From Eutrophocola sp049446715 (GTDB taxonomy: Bacteria > Pseudomonadota > Gammaproteobacteria > Pseudomonadales > Pseudohongiellaceae), in the NCBI GenBank assembly GCA_049446715.1, contig JBMTQX010000002.1, forward strand, positions 62,001-126,000: a stretch of DNA of 64,000 nt. Direction: 5' to 3'. Positions within the stretch are counted from its first letter, which is position 1. Every line of letters starts with the position of its first letter. The translations under genes and the position numbers were made by a program. A model generated the notes under the pieces. That model was not told where the DNA came from. It ran no database searches and saw only the letters and a list, made by a program, of their open reading frames with translations. Shown here in pieces: positions 26,090 through 34,841 of this stretch.

Positions 26090-27004
26090 GTGACATTCTG
26101 GTATCCACTCACCAGACCCGTATTGCTTCTCCTGGCTGTCACCCTGACAGCCTGCGTCAGTCCCACCTCCCCGCAAAAAACCGGTTCCGGCCGCTACGAC
26201 ATGGCCGATGACAGTCCGGTGCTTGAACCAATTGACCTGTCTGCAGTCAAACCGGTAGTGCCAGTGCCCGTGACACGGACCCTGGCCGGCAACAAGAGCC
26301 CTTACACGGTAAACGGCAAGACCTACACGGTCATGGCCAGTGAAGCGGGTTATCAGGAAACCGGAATGGCCTCGTGGTACGGGCGCAAGTTCCATGGACA
26401 CCTGACCTCCAATGGCGAAATCTATGACATGTTCAGGCTGTCGGCTGCCCACAAGTCTTTGCCCATTCCCAGCTTCCTGGAAGTCACCAACCTCGATAAC
26501 GGCAAGTCCGTCGTGGTGCGGGTCAATGACCGTGGTCCGTTTCATGACGGGCGCATTGTCGACCTGTCCTATGCGGCGGCCGCGTACCTGGATTATGCCG
26601 ACAAGGGCACAGCGCGGGTGAGCGTCAGGGCATTAATGCCCGCCCTGGACACACCAGCGGACAGATCACCTGTGTTATTAACAGACAACACCCGTGCGGT
26701 GGAAACCGAGGCGGCGCTTCTGGACAATGTGCTGCAGGAACGGGATCTCATTGAACGCGACGCCGGGGAAGAATTTTTGCAGATTGCCGCCTTCAGTAAT
26801 ATCGACAGCGCGCGGCAGATTGTTGCCACGGTCAGTCGCCTGACCACGCTGCCCGTATTCATTCGTAGCGATGCCGATGTCAGCACCGGCAACCTGTTGC
26901 ACCGAGTGCGCCTCGGGCCGGTAAGTGAGACAATGGACCTGCAGGGCCTGATCAGCATGATCATGGATGCGGGCCTGGGCAAACCGTTCCGCGTGCGGCA
27001 GTAA
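26090..27004 (+). CDS. rlpA: Septal-ring lytic transglycosylase RlpA
   Basis: A lipoprotein with lipobox LTAC (Cys22), a double-psi beta-barrel RlpA domain (GMASWYGRKFHG, LTSNGEIYDMF, AAHKSLPIPS, VVRVNDRGPFHDGRIVDLS) and a C-terminal SPOR domain (FLQIAAFSNIDSARQIV) that binds denuded glycan at the septum. It starts with GTG at 26090, with GGAGG upstream. A perfect 8-bp hairpin with a GTGA tetraloop (27019-27038) follows the stop. Confidence 0.95.
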   Translation: MTFWYPLTRPVLLLLAVTLTACVSPTSPQKTGSGRYDMADDSPVLEPIDLSAVKPVVPVPVTRTLAGNKSPYTVNGKTYTVMASEAGYQETGMASWYGRKFHGHLTSNGEIYDMFRLSAAHKSLPIPSFLEVTNLDNGKSVVVRVNDRGPFHDGRIVDLSYAAAAYLDYADKGTARVSVRALMPALDTPADRSPVLLTDNTRAVETEAALLDNVLQERDLIERDAGEEFLQIAAFSNIDSARQIVATVSRLTTLPVFIRSDADVSTGNLLHRVRLGPVSETMDLQGLISMIMDAGLGKPFRVRQ

Positions 27005-27145
27005 CGCGGCAGCAGGGCAGCCATGGGTGACCATGGCTAACCGCAGAGCACACAGTAACCAGGTAGTTCTGGTGAGTTGTTAATTGACAGAATCAGACTG
27101 AACAGACTGAATAGACCGAATTAGACAGGGGAAACAGCAAACGCC

Positions 27146-28339
27146 ATGCTTACACCATTGCCAATAGGACACTTCGAGCAGACCCGCCGCGCCAGATTCA
27201 TCGCCGTCATCGCGGTGATGCTGACTTTCCTGGGATCACACGTGGCTGCCCAGCAGAATATCACTCCGCGACCGCCGCAGATCGCGGCGTCCAGTTATAT
27301 CCTCATGGATGCCAAAACCGGTGAAATCCTGGTCGAGGAAAATGCCGATATTCCGCTGCCCCCGGCCAGCCTCACCAAAATCATGACGTCCTATGTAGCG
27401 GCCCACGAAATCGAACAGGGCACGGTATCGCCGAATGACATGGTGCATGTCAGCGTCAAGGCCTGGCAGATGGAAGGCTCCAAGATGTTCATCCAGGAGG
27501 GTACCGAAGTCCGCCTGGAAGACCTGCTGCGTGGCATGATCATCCAGTCCGGCAACGATGCCAGTGTTGCCATTGCCGAACATATTGCGGGCAGCGAAGA
27601 CGCTTTCGCCGACATGATGAACCAGCATGCCGAACTGCTGGGCATGGATTCGAGCTTTTTCATGAACGCCTCGGGCCTGCCGGCACCGCAGCACACCATG
27701 TCGGCCCGTGATCTGGCCATATTGTCCAAGGCAATGATCGAGCGCTTTCCGTCCCATTACGCCATGTACGCCGAAAGGGAATTCACCTACAACGATATTC
27801 GCCAGCCTAACCGCAACAGCCTGCTGTTCCGTGATCGTAACGTCGACGGCATCAAGACCGGCCATACCGATGAAGCCGGTTACTGCCTGGTGGCTTCTGC
27901 CGTTCGTGATGACATGCGCCTGATCGCAGTAGTGATGGGGACAGACTCTACTGATGCCCGTGCTATCGAATCCCAGAAACTGCTTACCTATGGATTCCGT
28001 TTCTTTGCCACACACCAGTTGTTCAGCGACAACCATGTCCTGTCGACAGACCGCGTCTGGTCCGGTAAGGCCAATGCCGTGGATATTGGTGTGACTGACG
28101 AGGTTTACATCACCATGCCGCGAGGCCAAGAAAATGCCATGGAGACCGAATTGGTCATTGATGACACCCTGAAGGCACCGATTGCGGCCGGCCAGGTGCT
28201 CGGCAATGTCACGGTCAAACTCGGTGACATGGTCTACTACAACGGCCCGGTGGTGGCCATGGAAGCCGTGGAGCGTGGCAGCTTTATCAAACGCATCATG
28301 GACTTCCTGCACCTGTTCTTCCTAAGCCTGCTTTCCTGA
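27146..28339 (+). CDS. dacA: D-alanyl-D-alanine carboxypeptidase (PBP5/6 type)
   Basis: Removes the terminal D-Ala from pentapeptide stems. The 397-residue protein has an N-terminal signal (to HVAAQ), the serine site PASLTKIM (Ser75, Lys78), SGN at 135-137 and KTG from Lys237. A C-terminal beta domain follows, and the last 20 residues form the amphipathic or hydrophobic membrane anchor (IMDFLHLFFLSLLS). AGGGGAAA lies upstream of the start. It is followed by the DUF493 gene eight bases later. Confidence 0.95.
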   Translation: MLTPLPIGHFEQTRRARFIAVIAVMLTFLGSHVAAQQNITPRPPQIAASSYILMDAKTGEILVEENADIPLPPASLTKIMTSYVAAHEIEQGTVSPNDMVHVSVKAWQMEGSKMFIQEGTEVRLEDLLRGMIIQSGNDASVAIAEHIAGSEDAFADMMNQHAELLGMDSSFFMNASGLPAPQHTMSARDLAILSKAMIERFPSHYAMYAEREFTYNDIRQPNRNSLLFRDRNVDGIKTGHTDEAGYCLVASAVRDDMRLIAVVMGTDSTDARAIESQKLLTYGFRFFATHQLFSDNHVLSTDRVWSGKANAVDIGVTDEVYITMPRGQENAMETELVIDDTLKAPIAAGQVLGNVTVKLGDMVYYNGPVVAMEAVERGSFIKRIMDFLHLFFLSLLS

Positions 28340-28347
28340 GGTCGTCG

Positions 28348-28638
28348 GTGTTGAAAATTCAAGACCTGACAGGCGATGAAGACGCGCCGAAAATCGAGTA
28401 TCCCTGCCGCTACCCCATCAAGGTGATGGGGCTGGATGAAAACGATTTCAGCAACGCCATCGTGGCGATCATTCGCCAGCACGCTCCCGACCTTGCGGAT
28501 GCAGACATCAGTTTTCGTCCCAGCCGGCACGGCAAGTACCTGGCGGTGAATGTCATCATCACGGCCCAGAGCGAGCAGCAGATCGAGAACATCTTCAATG
28601 CCCTCAAAGCCAGTGGCCGCACGGCGATGATCATCTGA
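28348..28638 (+). CDS. ybeD: DUF493 family protein (YbeD)
   Basis: A 96-residue ferredoxin-like small protein starting with GTG eight bases after dacA. The central PIKVMGLDENDFSNAIVAII and RPSRHGKYLAVNVIITAQSE match YbeD. The protein resembles ACT-like regulatory domains; in E. coli it lies between dacA and lipB, as here. The molecular role is not established. It is probably co-transcribed with dacA and lipB. Confidence 0.92.
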   Translation: MLKIQDLTGDEDAPKIEYPCRYPIKVMGLDENDFSNAIVAIIRQHAPDLADADISFRPSRHGKYLAVNVIITAQSEQQIENIFNALKASGRTAMII

Positions 28639-28669
28639 TCGCGGTCTGCCGGTTTTGCCAAAGCCCCCC

Positions 28670-29299
28670 GTGACCACCCCGACACAGACTCTGCGCTTTC
28701 GCGACCTGGGAGTGGTGGATTACCAGGACACCTGGAACGCCATGAAGGACTTTACCGTCCATCGCGGCAAGGAGGCAGAGGACGAATGCTGGCTGCTCCA
28801 GCATGAACCTGTTTTCACCCTGGGACAGGCGGGACGTGAAGAGCATGTCTTGGATGCCCACGACATTCCCCTGGTGAAAACCGACCGGGGTGGGCAGGTC
28901 ACTTATCACGGCCCCGGCCAGATCGTGGCCTATTTGTTGCTGGATATCCGTCGCCGCGGCATGGGTATACGCCACTTGGTGGATATCATTGAGAACAGCC
29001 TGATCGCCTTGCTGGCCGGTTATGGCATTGTGGCCGACACGCGTCAGGGTGCCCCCGGTGTCTATGTCGGCGATGCCAAGATTGCGGCCCTGGGCCTGCG
29101 CATCAAGAATGGCCGCTCGTACCATGGCCTGAGCCTGAACGTGGACATTGACCTGGCGCCATTCAGCTGGATCAATCCGTGTGGCTATGCGGGCCTGCAG
29201 ACCACCCAGATGCGCGACTTGCTTGATGAGGCGCCAGCTGACCTGTTGCCCCGTGTGCAGCAGGATCTGCAACGAGCACTCGCCGAGTCTCTGCTATAA
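28670..29299 (+). CDS. lipB: Octanoyltransferase
   Basis: Transfers octanoyl from acyl carrier protein to lipoyl domains. It shows RGGQVTYHGPGQIVAYLLLD, GAPGVYVGDAKIAALGLRI and YHGLSLNVDIDL. The Lys in DAKIA and the Cys in INPCGYAGL form the catalytic pair. GTG at 28670 places the start close to the conserved LRFRDLG; a TTG at 28655 is possible. lipA follows 32 bases later. Confidence 0.95.
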   Translation: MTTPTQTLRFRDLGVVDYQDTWNAMKDFTVHRGKEAEDECWLLQHEPVFTLGQAGREEHVLDAHDIPLVKTDRGGQVTYHGPGQIVAYLLLDIRRRGMGIRHLVDIIENSLIALLAGYGIVADTRQGAPGVYVGDAKIAALGLRIKNGRSYHGLSLNVDIDLAPFSWINPCGYAGLQTTQMRDLLDEAPADLLPRVQQDLQRALAESLL

Positions 29300-29331
29300 T
29301 TGACAACTTAAATCCGAAGAGCATCTGCAAC

Positions 29332-30288
29332 ATGTCCGACACTGAATCACTGAAACCCGTTGTCCGCGGCGAAAAGTTGCGCGGCGCCGACAAGGTCGCC
29401 CGTATTCCGGTCAAGGTCATCCCTACCGTGGAAATGCCGCGCAAGCCGGACTGGATCCGGGTCACGCTGGGCAACAACGAGAAGGTGGAACGTATTCGCG
29501 CCATCCTGCGCAAGCACAAGCTCAGTTCCGTGTGTGAGGAAGCCTCTTGCCCCAACCTGGGGGAATGTTTCAGTGGCGGCACGGCCACCTTCATGATCAT
29601 GGGCGATATCTGCACTCGGCGCTGTCCGTTCTGCGATGTGGCCCATGGTCGCCCGAATGCCCTGATGGAGAACGAACCGCAGGAGCTGGCCGAAGCCATC
29701 GCCGATATGGGACTGAAATACGTGGTCGTGACTTCGGTGGATCGTGATGACCTGCGCGATGGCGGTGCTGAGCACTTTGCCCGCTGCATCGCGGAGACCC
29801 GTCGGCTGAACCCCGGCATCAAGGTGGAAATCCTGGTCCCTGACTTCCGGGGCCGTGGTGATGTCGCCATCAATATCCTCAACAAGACCCGCCCCGATGT
29901 TTTCAACCACAACCTCGAGACAGTGCCCAGCCTGTACCGCAAGGTGCGCCCGGGTTCCGACTACCAGTGGTCTCTCAACCTGCTGAAGGATTACAAGGCC
30001 TCAGCGCAGGAAGTTCTGACCAAGTCCGGCATCATGGTGGGAATCGGCGAGACCCGCGAGGAAGTCATCCAGGTCATGGAAGACATGCGCGCCCACAATA
30101 TCGACATGATCACCATTGGCCAGTATCTGCAGCCGTCGCGTGATCACCTGCCGGTTGAGCGGTTTGTGCACCCGGATGAATTTGATGAATACACGCGGAT
30201 CGGGAATGACCTGGGGTTTCATCATGTGGCTAGCGGGCCATTGGTAAGATCGTCCTACCACGCCGACCAACAATCTAAGTTGGGGTAA
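29332..30288 (+). CDS. lipA: Lipoyl synthase
   Basis: A radical-SAM enzyme inserting two sulfurs into octanoyl groups. The auxiliary cluster cysteines are in CEEASCPNLGEC and the radical-SAM cluster in CTRRCPFC. The C-terminal SSYHAD (RSSYH) motif supplies the Ser ligand. At 318 residues it is normal. It is the last gene of the proA-lipA block and converges on holA across a 205-base gap. Confidence 0.97.
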   Translation: MSDTESLKPVVRGEKLRGADKVARIPVKVIPTVEMPRKPDWIRVTLGNNEKVERIRAILRKHKLSSVCEEASCPNLGECFSGGTATFMIMGDICTRRCPFCDVAHGRPNALMENEPQELAEAIADMGLKYVVVTSVDRDDLRDGGAEHFARCIAETRRLNPGIKVEILVPDFRGRGDVAINILNKTRPDVFNHNLETVPSLYRKVRPGSDYQWSLNLLKDYKASAQEVLTKSGIMVGIGETREEVIQVMEDMRAHNIDMITIGQYLQPSRDHLPVERFVHPDEFDEYTRIGNDLGFHHVASGPLVRSSYHADQQSKLG

Positions 30289-30493
30289 CTTTTCCCGGGA
30301 ATGTTTTTTGACCGTCTGGCGGCGTTAAACCCGCCCGGCGCGATGTTCATTTATGCCTGAATAAAATCCGCTCGCTTCAAGCATGTTTGCCTTGCCACCC
30401 GGCCTGAAAATTCATTCCCTGCGAATTTCCGCATGGCGAAATATCGTCAGAGCTGCTTTTCCAGAATGTTTCTTTTTCGGGCTGGTGGAAAAA

Positions 30494-31522
30494 TCAGGCG
30501 GAGTCGGCGAGTTTTATGTTGGGGTTGGCGAGGGCGATGATCATGCTGGTGAGATCGTCCCAGGGTTTGCGGTGCATCAGGCCTTTGACGGACTGGTCGA
30601 CGAGGCGGGCCTGGAGGAGGATTTTTTCCAGGCTCTGGAGGTTGTGATTGCGCAATGCAGTGCCGACGGCGGCCATGCGGTTTTGCCAGACGCGCTCGGA
30701 CTGCATGACGCCGTTGATGTTCTGGCCCTGGCTGATCTTTTCCTGCATGCGCAGCAAGCTGCGGATTTCGCGCGTGACGAAGAAAAGGATTTTCAGCGGA
30801 TCGTCGCCTTCAGCACGCAGGTGACTGAGCATGTTCAGAGCCTTGCCGGTCTGGCCAGCGAGGCTGGTGTCAAGAAGGGCAAAGACACTGAAACGTGAAC
30901 TGTCGGCAACCGCTCTGGCTACAATCTCGGGGGTCAGGTGGCGATCACCCGCCAGCACCGCCAGCTTGTCGATTTCCTGCGCGGCTGCCAGCAGGTTGCC
31001 CTCCACGCGATGGGCAATGATATCGACACAATCGGCATCCGCAGTCAGCCCGGCCTTCTTCATGCGCTGGGCAATCCAACCGGGCAACTGCTGGGCATTC
31101 ACCGGCCATACCTGCACGACCAGCCCCTGTGACTCGATGGCCTTGAACCATTTCGTGGACAGTGTCGCTTTTTCCACCTTGCTGCTGGTGATCAGCAGCA
31201 GGTTGTCCTCACCCGGGTTACCCACATATTCCTGCAGCGCATTCTTGGCGTCGTTGTCGAGCTTGGGAGAGTGCAGGCGAAGATCAATGAGTTTGCGGTC
31301 GGCAAACAGGGACAGGCTGCTCGCGGCTTCAATGAGTATGTTCCAGTTGAACTGGGTCTTTACGTCATGCACTTCACGTTCGGTAAAACCCTGTTCACGG
31401 GCAAAGTGACGTACGGTATCGCAGGCTTCCTGAACGAGCAGGGTTTCATCACCGGTAATCCAGATCACCGGTGGCAGCTGTTTCCTGAGTTGGGCGAGGA
31501 GTTGTTCGGGTTTGATCAGCAT
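30494..31522 (-). CDS. holA: DNA polymerase III delta subunit
   Basis: The clamp-loader subunit that opens the beta clamp. The 342-residue protein has the start MLIKPEQLLAQL, ITGDETLLVQEA, LRLHSPKLDNDAKNAL, the AAA+ lid RVEGNLLAAAQEIDKL and the C-terminal GLMHRKPWDDL. In many gammaproteobacteria the order is leuS-lptE-holA. Here lptE lies some 19.7 kb further on, on the same strand, so the accessory region has separated them and holA needs its own promoter. Confidence 0.93.
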   Translation of the reverse strand: MLIKPEQLLAQLRKQLPPVIWITGDETLLVQEACDTVRHFAREQGFTEREVHDVKTQFNWNILIEAASSLSLFADRKLIDLRLHSPKLDNDAKNALQEYVGNPGEDNLLLITSSKVEKATLSTKWFKAIESQGLVVQVWPVNAQQLPGWIAQRMKKAGLTADADCVDIIAHRVEGNLLAAAQEIDKLAVLAGDRHLTPEIVARAVADSSRFSVFALLDTSLAGQTGKALNMLSHLRAEGDDPLKILFFVTREIRSLLRMQEKISQGQNINGVMQSERVWQNRMAAVGTALRNHNLQSLEKILLQARLVDQSVKGLMHRKPWDDLTSMIIALANPNIKLADSA

Positions 31523-31563
31523 GGCCCATCATTCTAGCGAAGCCCCTCGGGAGGGCAAAGGAT

Positions 31564-32097
31564 TTATGCCGCTGGTGGCACGTTATCGGCTTCCGGGGAG
31601 TCCTGGGCGAGTTCCTGGGCGGCATCCTGGAGAATGGCAATATTCTCGGTATCGGTCGCTGTGGATTTTTCCACCTGGCCAGCGGGGTTGCGCTGCAGGG
31701 ATTCACGCACGGTATTCAGGCGACGGGCGCCTTTCTGCAGATGCCTGGCAGCACGTTTGACCTGGTTGGTATATTGCAGAAGACCAGCCATTGCCGCCAT
31801 TTGCAGATTGCCGAAGGAGGTCTGCATGAGAATGATCTGTTTCAGGCTGTTGTAGTGTTTTTCAACGGCTAGGTAGTTGCCAGGATTGTTGATCTGTTCA
31901 GTCGTATTGTCCGGCGTGAGGCTGTCCAGCATCTGGTCAGTGGCTGCTAGAAAGGCATGAACTCGGTTCTGCAGTTCACTGGTGTGTAGCCGTGCCTGCT
32001 GGCTCCACAGATGCGCTATGTCTTCAGTGATTTCCACCGTCGGTATTCCGCCCGGCGGCATTGCCTTGCTCATGAGCGTCGGTCGCATCCTCGACAT
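31564..32097 (-). CDS. Unknown helical protein
   Basis: A 177-residue protein. The start at 32097 is strongly supported by AAGGAGGTG seven bases upstream, although the frame extends further. The sequence is largely alpha-helical and polar (RLHTSELQNRVHAFLAATDQML, LAVEKHYNSLKQIILMQ, GLLQYTNQVKRAARHLQKGAR) with an acidic disordered tail. No signal peptide, membrane helix or known domain is seen. It is the first accessory gene next to holA, possibly cytoplasmic, and could be a phasin-like or structural coiled protein; this is a guess from composition. Confidence 0.6.
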   Translation of the reverse strand: MSRMRPTLMSKAMPPGGIPTVEITEDIAHLWSQQARLHTSELQNRVHAFLAATDQMLDSLTPDNTTEQINNPGNYLAVEKHYNSLKQIILMQTSFGNLQMAAMAGLLQYTNQVKRAARHLQKGARRLNTVRESLQRNPAGQVEKSTATDTENIAILQDAAQELAQDSPEADNVPPAA

Positions 32098-32368
32098 GAG
32101 CTGCACCTCCTTGAACGTGGCGGGTGATGTGGTTGCCTGTTTGGGGATGGATAAGTGGATTGGCAGCCGCACCAGTGATGAGGAAGCACGGCAACAGTGT
32201 CGAGATCAGGTGGCCCATTTTACCTCGAATGAAAATGTGATCGTGAAGTAACGACCGATAGCTAAACGGCAAAATCCCGTCCAAAACCGGAATGACATCC
32301 CAACTTTATAACGGATCATAATCAGTGAAAAATGCTGTAAGCAGGTCTGCCGTTACCGGGGTTGATTG

Positions 32369-33022
32369 TCAGTCAGCACCCAGCAGGTTGTTCAGTGCCA
32401 GCAGGACTTCCCGCGAGGAATCACCGCTGTTGCCGCAGGCATCCGTTACCTCGATGACCAGATTGCCGGTCTCGGAATAGGTCGATACCGATACCGAGCG
32501 CAGAATGAGGCCGTCCTCCGTGGCATACACGGTATAGCGCAGGGTCGGGTCGATGGCGTAGTAGACGGATGAACCGTAGGTTGTGTCCACCAGCCAGCCA
32601 TCGGTGGAGTCGCGGCCGTTTTCATCAAAAAAATCAAACAGCATGTCCGGAGCGAGATCATGCGCGATCGGGGCGTTACTGTTCTGCTTTTGCACGTCCC
32701 GGTAACGGCCGGTCAGGCGGTCGAGACGATAGCGTGGCCTGAAGCCCATCAGCACAGACGGTCCTTTCCATTTCACAAAGCCGGCATCGAGCTGGAACTG
32801 GTCGCCCTGGAGGGGATATATCTCCAGCGTGCAGAAGTCACCGCGGCTCAGCGTTGCCAGGTAGCTGTCGGGTCCCAGGCGCTGAAATTCGACCCGCGCA
32901 ACAGGCAGTTCCTGGTTGAATACTTCATAGACATAGAAAGGCGTCAGCACCAGCATGCTGCCAATGACCAGGATGCCCAGCAGGGACAGGGCACCGGTCA
33001 GTCTGAAGAATCGTTTGAACAA
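32369..33022 (-). CDS. Unknown membrane-anchored protein
   Basis: A 217-residue protein with one N-terminal transmembrane helix (LTGALSLLGILVIGSMLVL) and a periplasmic domain. That domain contains RLGPDSYLATLSRGDFCTLEIYP-type strands, QFQLDAGFVKWKGP, RYRLDRLTGRYRD and a C-terminal SVSTYSETGNLVIEV. This looks like a beta-rich domain. I recall similar unnamed proteins annotated as cation/multidrug efflux-like in marine gammaproteobacteria, but no motif supports transport. It lies alone between the helical unknown and the deacetylase gene. Confidence 0.6.
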   Translation of the reverse strand: MFKRFFRLTGALSLLGILVIGSMLVLTPFYVYEVFNQELPVARVEFQRLGPDSYLATLSRGDFCTLEIYPLQGDQFQLDAGFVKWKGPSVLMGFRPRYRLDRLTGRYRDVQKQNSNAPIAHDLAPDMLFDFFDENGRDSTDGWLVDTTYGSSVYYAIDPTLRYTVYATEDGLILRSVSVSTYSETGNLVIEVTDACGNSGDSSREVLLALNNLLGAD

Positions 33023-33136
33023 TCCCGCTCCAATGATGATCCGGTATCAGTCCCGCATTGTAACGCGTCGAATGGGAAAGCGGAGCCATGACCACTGCGA
33101 GGGCGGCCAGGATGTGACCCGGGTCGTGCCGATGGC

Positions 33137-33901
33137 TCAGGTAAAGGGCTTGTTGCGATAGAGGCTGGCGAGTTGGTCGATGGTGGCGATCACGAAGCGG
33201 TCGCTGTTGCAGACGTATTCCAGGATCTGTTCACCGACAGCCAAGCGTTCCCTGTCGATGCCCATGACGTGCGGATGCCAGATAAAGAGCATGTAGCGGT
33301 TGTTGTCGGCACAGTTGTCCAGGGTCTGGCGCCAGTCTTGCAAGACGACTTCGTTGGCCTTTTTCTGCCAAAGCCAGTGACTGGCATCCACGCCTACCCA
33401 CTCATAGGGCACTGACCAGAGCGTTTTGCTTAGCCGGCTGACTTCACCGCCGTCCTGGCCGGAGGGGCATAGGCTGGCATCAATGGTGTAACCCAACTGG
33501 GTCAGGATTTCACTGGTAAAACGGGTGCGCTTGCCGCCGGGAGCACGAAAGGCATGGGGACGACTGCCATAGGCGGTGATGGCTTCGGTGGCACGGGTAG
33601 CGATTTCCAGGGCACGGTCGTAATCCAGGGCCGACCACAGTTCATGCTGCCAGCCATGCATGCCCAGGTTGTGACCATCAGCGAGGTCTTTCTCGATGTA
33701 GTCGGGGTAAGCCTCGGCGCTCCAGCCTTCAATGAAATGGGTGATGGTGATGCCGAAACGGCGGTAGAGGTCGAGCAGGGCAGGGAACCCCTGTTCCAGG
33801 GCAGGTCTTTCTCCCGGCTTGCGCGATACACTGATGACACCCCTGCCAAGATCGGCAGCGTCACCAAGATTGTCCATGGTGAAGCATACGTGTGCGGTCA
33901 T
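33137..33901 (-). CDS. Polysaccharide deacetylase family protein
   Basis: A 254-residue NodB-fold protein. It shows the first metal Asp region HVCFTMDNLGDAADLGRG, a His pair in LGMHGWQHELWS, APGGKRTRF and the C-terminal WHPHVMG. There is no signal peptide, so it may be cytoplasmic like PuuE-type or peptidoglycan-modifying relatives. Substrate specificity cannot be read from the sequence. It is divergent from the DUF6152 cluster across a 248-base gap that should contain both promoters. Confidence 0.8.
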   Translation of the reverse strand: MTAHVCFTMDNLGDAADLGRGVISVSRKPGERPALEQGFPALLDLYRRFGITITHFIEGWSAEAYPDYIEKDLADGHNLGMHGWQHELWSALDYDRALEIATRATEAITAYGSRPHAFRAPGGKRTRFTSEILTQLGYTIDASLCPSGQDGGEVSRLSKTLWSVPYEWVGVDASHWLWQKKANEVVLQDWRQTLDNCADNNRYMLFIWHPHVMGIDRERLAVGEQILEYVCNSDRFVIATIDQLASLYRNKPFT

Positions 33902-34149
33902 ACCTGGGAATCTTTTTTAGGCGTTTTGAAAAGGCGCGAAGAATACTTGAGCGCTGCTGAAAAAGCCATCAGTTTACTCGTTCAAAATCGCTGTGATAGC
34001 ATCGTTCGCAGACCAACACGCCTGTTTTCGGGCGCTTGCGCGTGGTGCTGAAGATACGCGGAAAAAGCTTGTCCGGTTCGCCGGTCACGCCGCCTTACAG
34101 CAGGGCGAGGTCACAAGAGAATAATGTCACAACGACAGGGGACGCCTTC

Positions 34150-34785
34150 ATGGGGGAAATACGCATGGTACGCATGGCAGGCATGTCAGGAATGGCCAGT
34201 ATGACAAGTATGGTATGCAGGAAGAGCCTGCAATGGCTTGGCATGACTGTGCTGGCGGTAGTGCCGTTGGTCGCGGCGGCTCACCACAACACCCAGGCTG
34301 AATACGGCCCCTTTGGTGCCGATTTCATCACCGTGGATGGTGTCGTCACCGATATCCGCTGGGGCAACCCCCATATCCAGATTGAAATTGAAGTGATCGG
34401 GGGCAATCTGCCTGCCAGTGAAACCGGCAAGACCTGGGTGGTTAACAGCCATCCGGTGAATGTCATGGTGGCCTATGGCTTCAACAAGGAAGAATTCGCC
34501 GTAGGTGACCGGCTGCATTTGCTGACCTGGCGTCATGTGCGCGGCATCAACCACCTGTGGCCCCGCGCCATCCAGGTCAATGACGGCCCCCTGAAATCCA
34601 ACCTGCGCTATACCGACATGATCGATATTGCCGACGGCACGTTCACGGCGCTGGGCATTACGCCCGCGGCCAACCTGAACGGGTCTTCACCGCAGCGCTC
34701 CGGTGCAGCCACTGTCCGCCGTTTGCGTGAACAGGGTTTTCTGGACAGCGACGGCAACATGATCTGGCCTCTGCCCGGGCAATAA
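34150..34785 (+). CDS. DUF6152 family exported protein, long form
   Basis: The start at 34150 has AGGGGA upstream. The first 21 residues contain seven methionines (MVRMAGMSGMASMTSM), so initiation could also occur at 34210, where a standard signal peptide begins (MVCRKSLQWLGMTVL to AAAHH). The mature part starts with His-His as in the 2482 product, followed by VDGVVTDIRWGNPHIQIEI and LHLLTWRHVRGINHLWPRAI. It precedes the heme-bearing propeller gene by about 50 bases and a monoheme cytochrome gene, so the three form an operon. Confidence 0.78.
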   Translation: MGEIRMVRMAGMSGMASMTSMVCRKSLQWLGMTVLAVVPLVAAAHHNTQAEYGPFGADFITVDGVVTDIRWGNPHIQIEIEVIGGNLPASETGKTWVVNSHPVNVMVAYGFNKEEFAVGDRLHLLTWRHVRGINHLWPRAIQVNDGPLKSNLRYTDMIDIADGTFTALGITPAANLNGSSPQRSGAATVRRLREQGFLDSDGNMIWPLPGQ

Positions 34786-34841
34786 CAGATCCCGCCAGGG
34801 GCGGTTTTACCTGACAAAGTCCACTGAGAAGGAACATGGCC

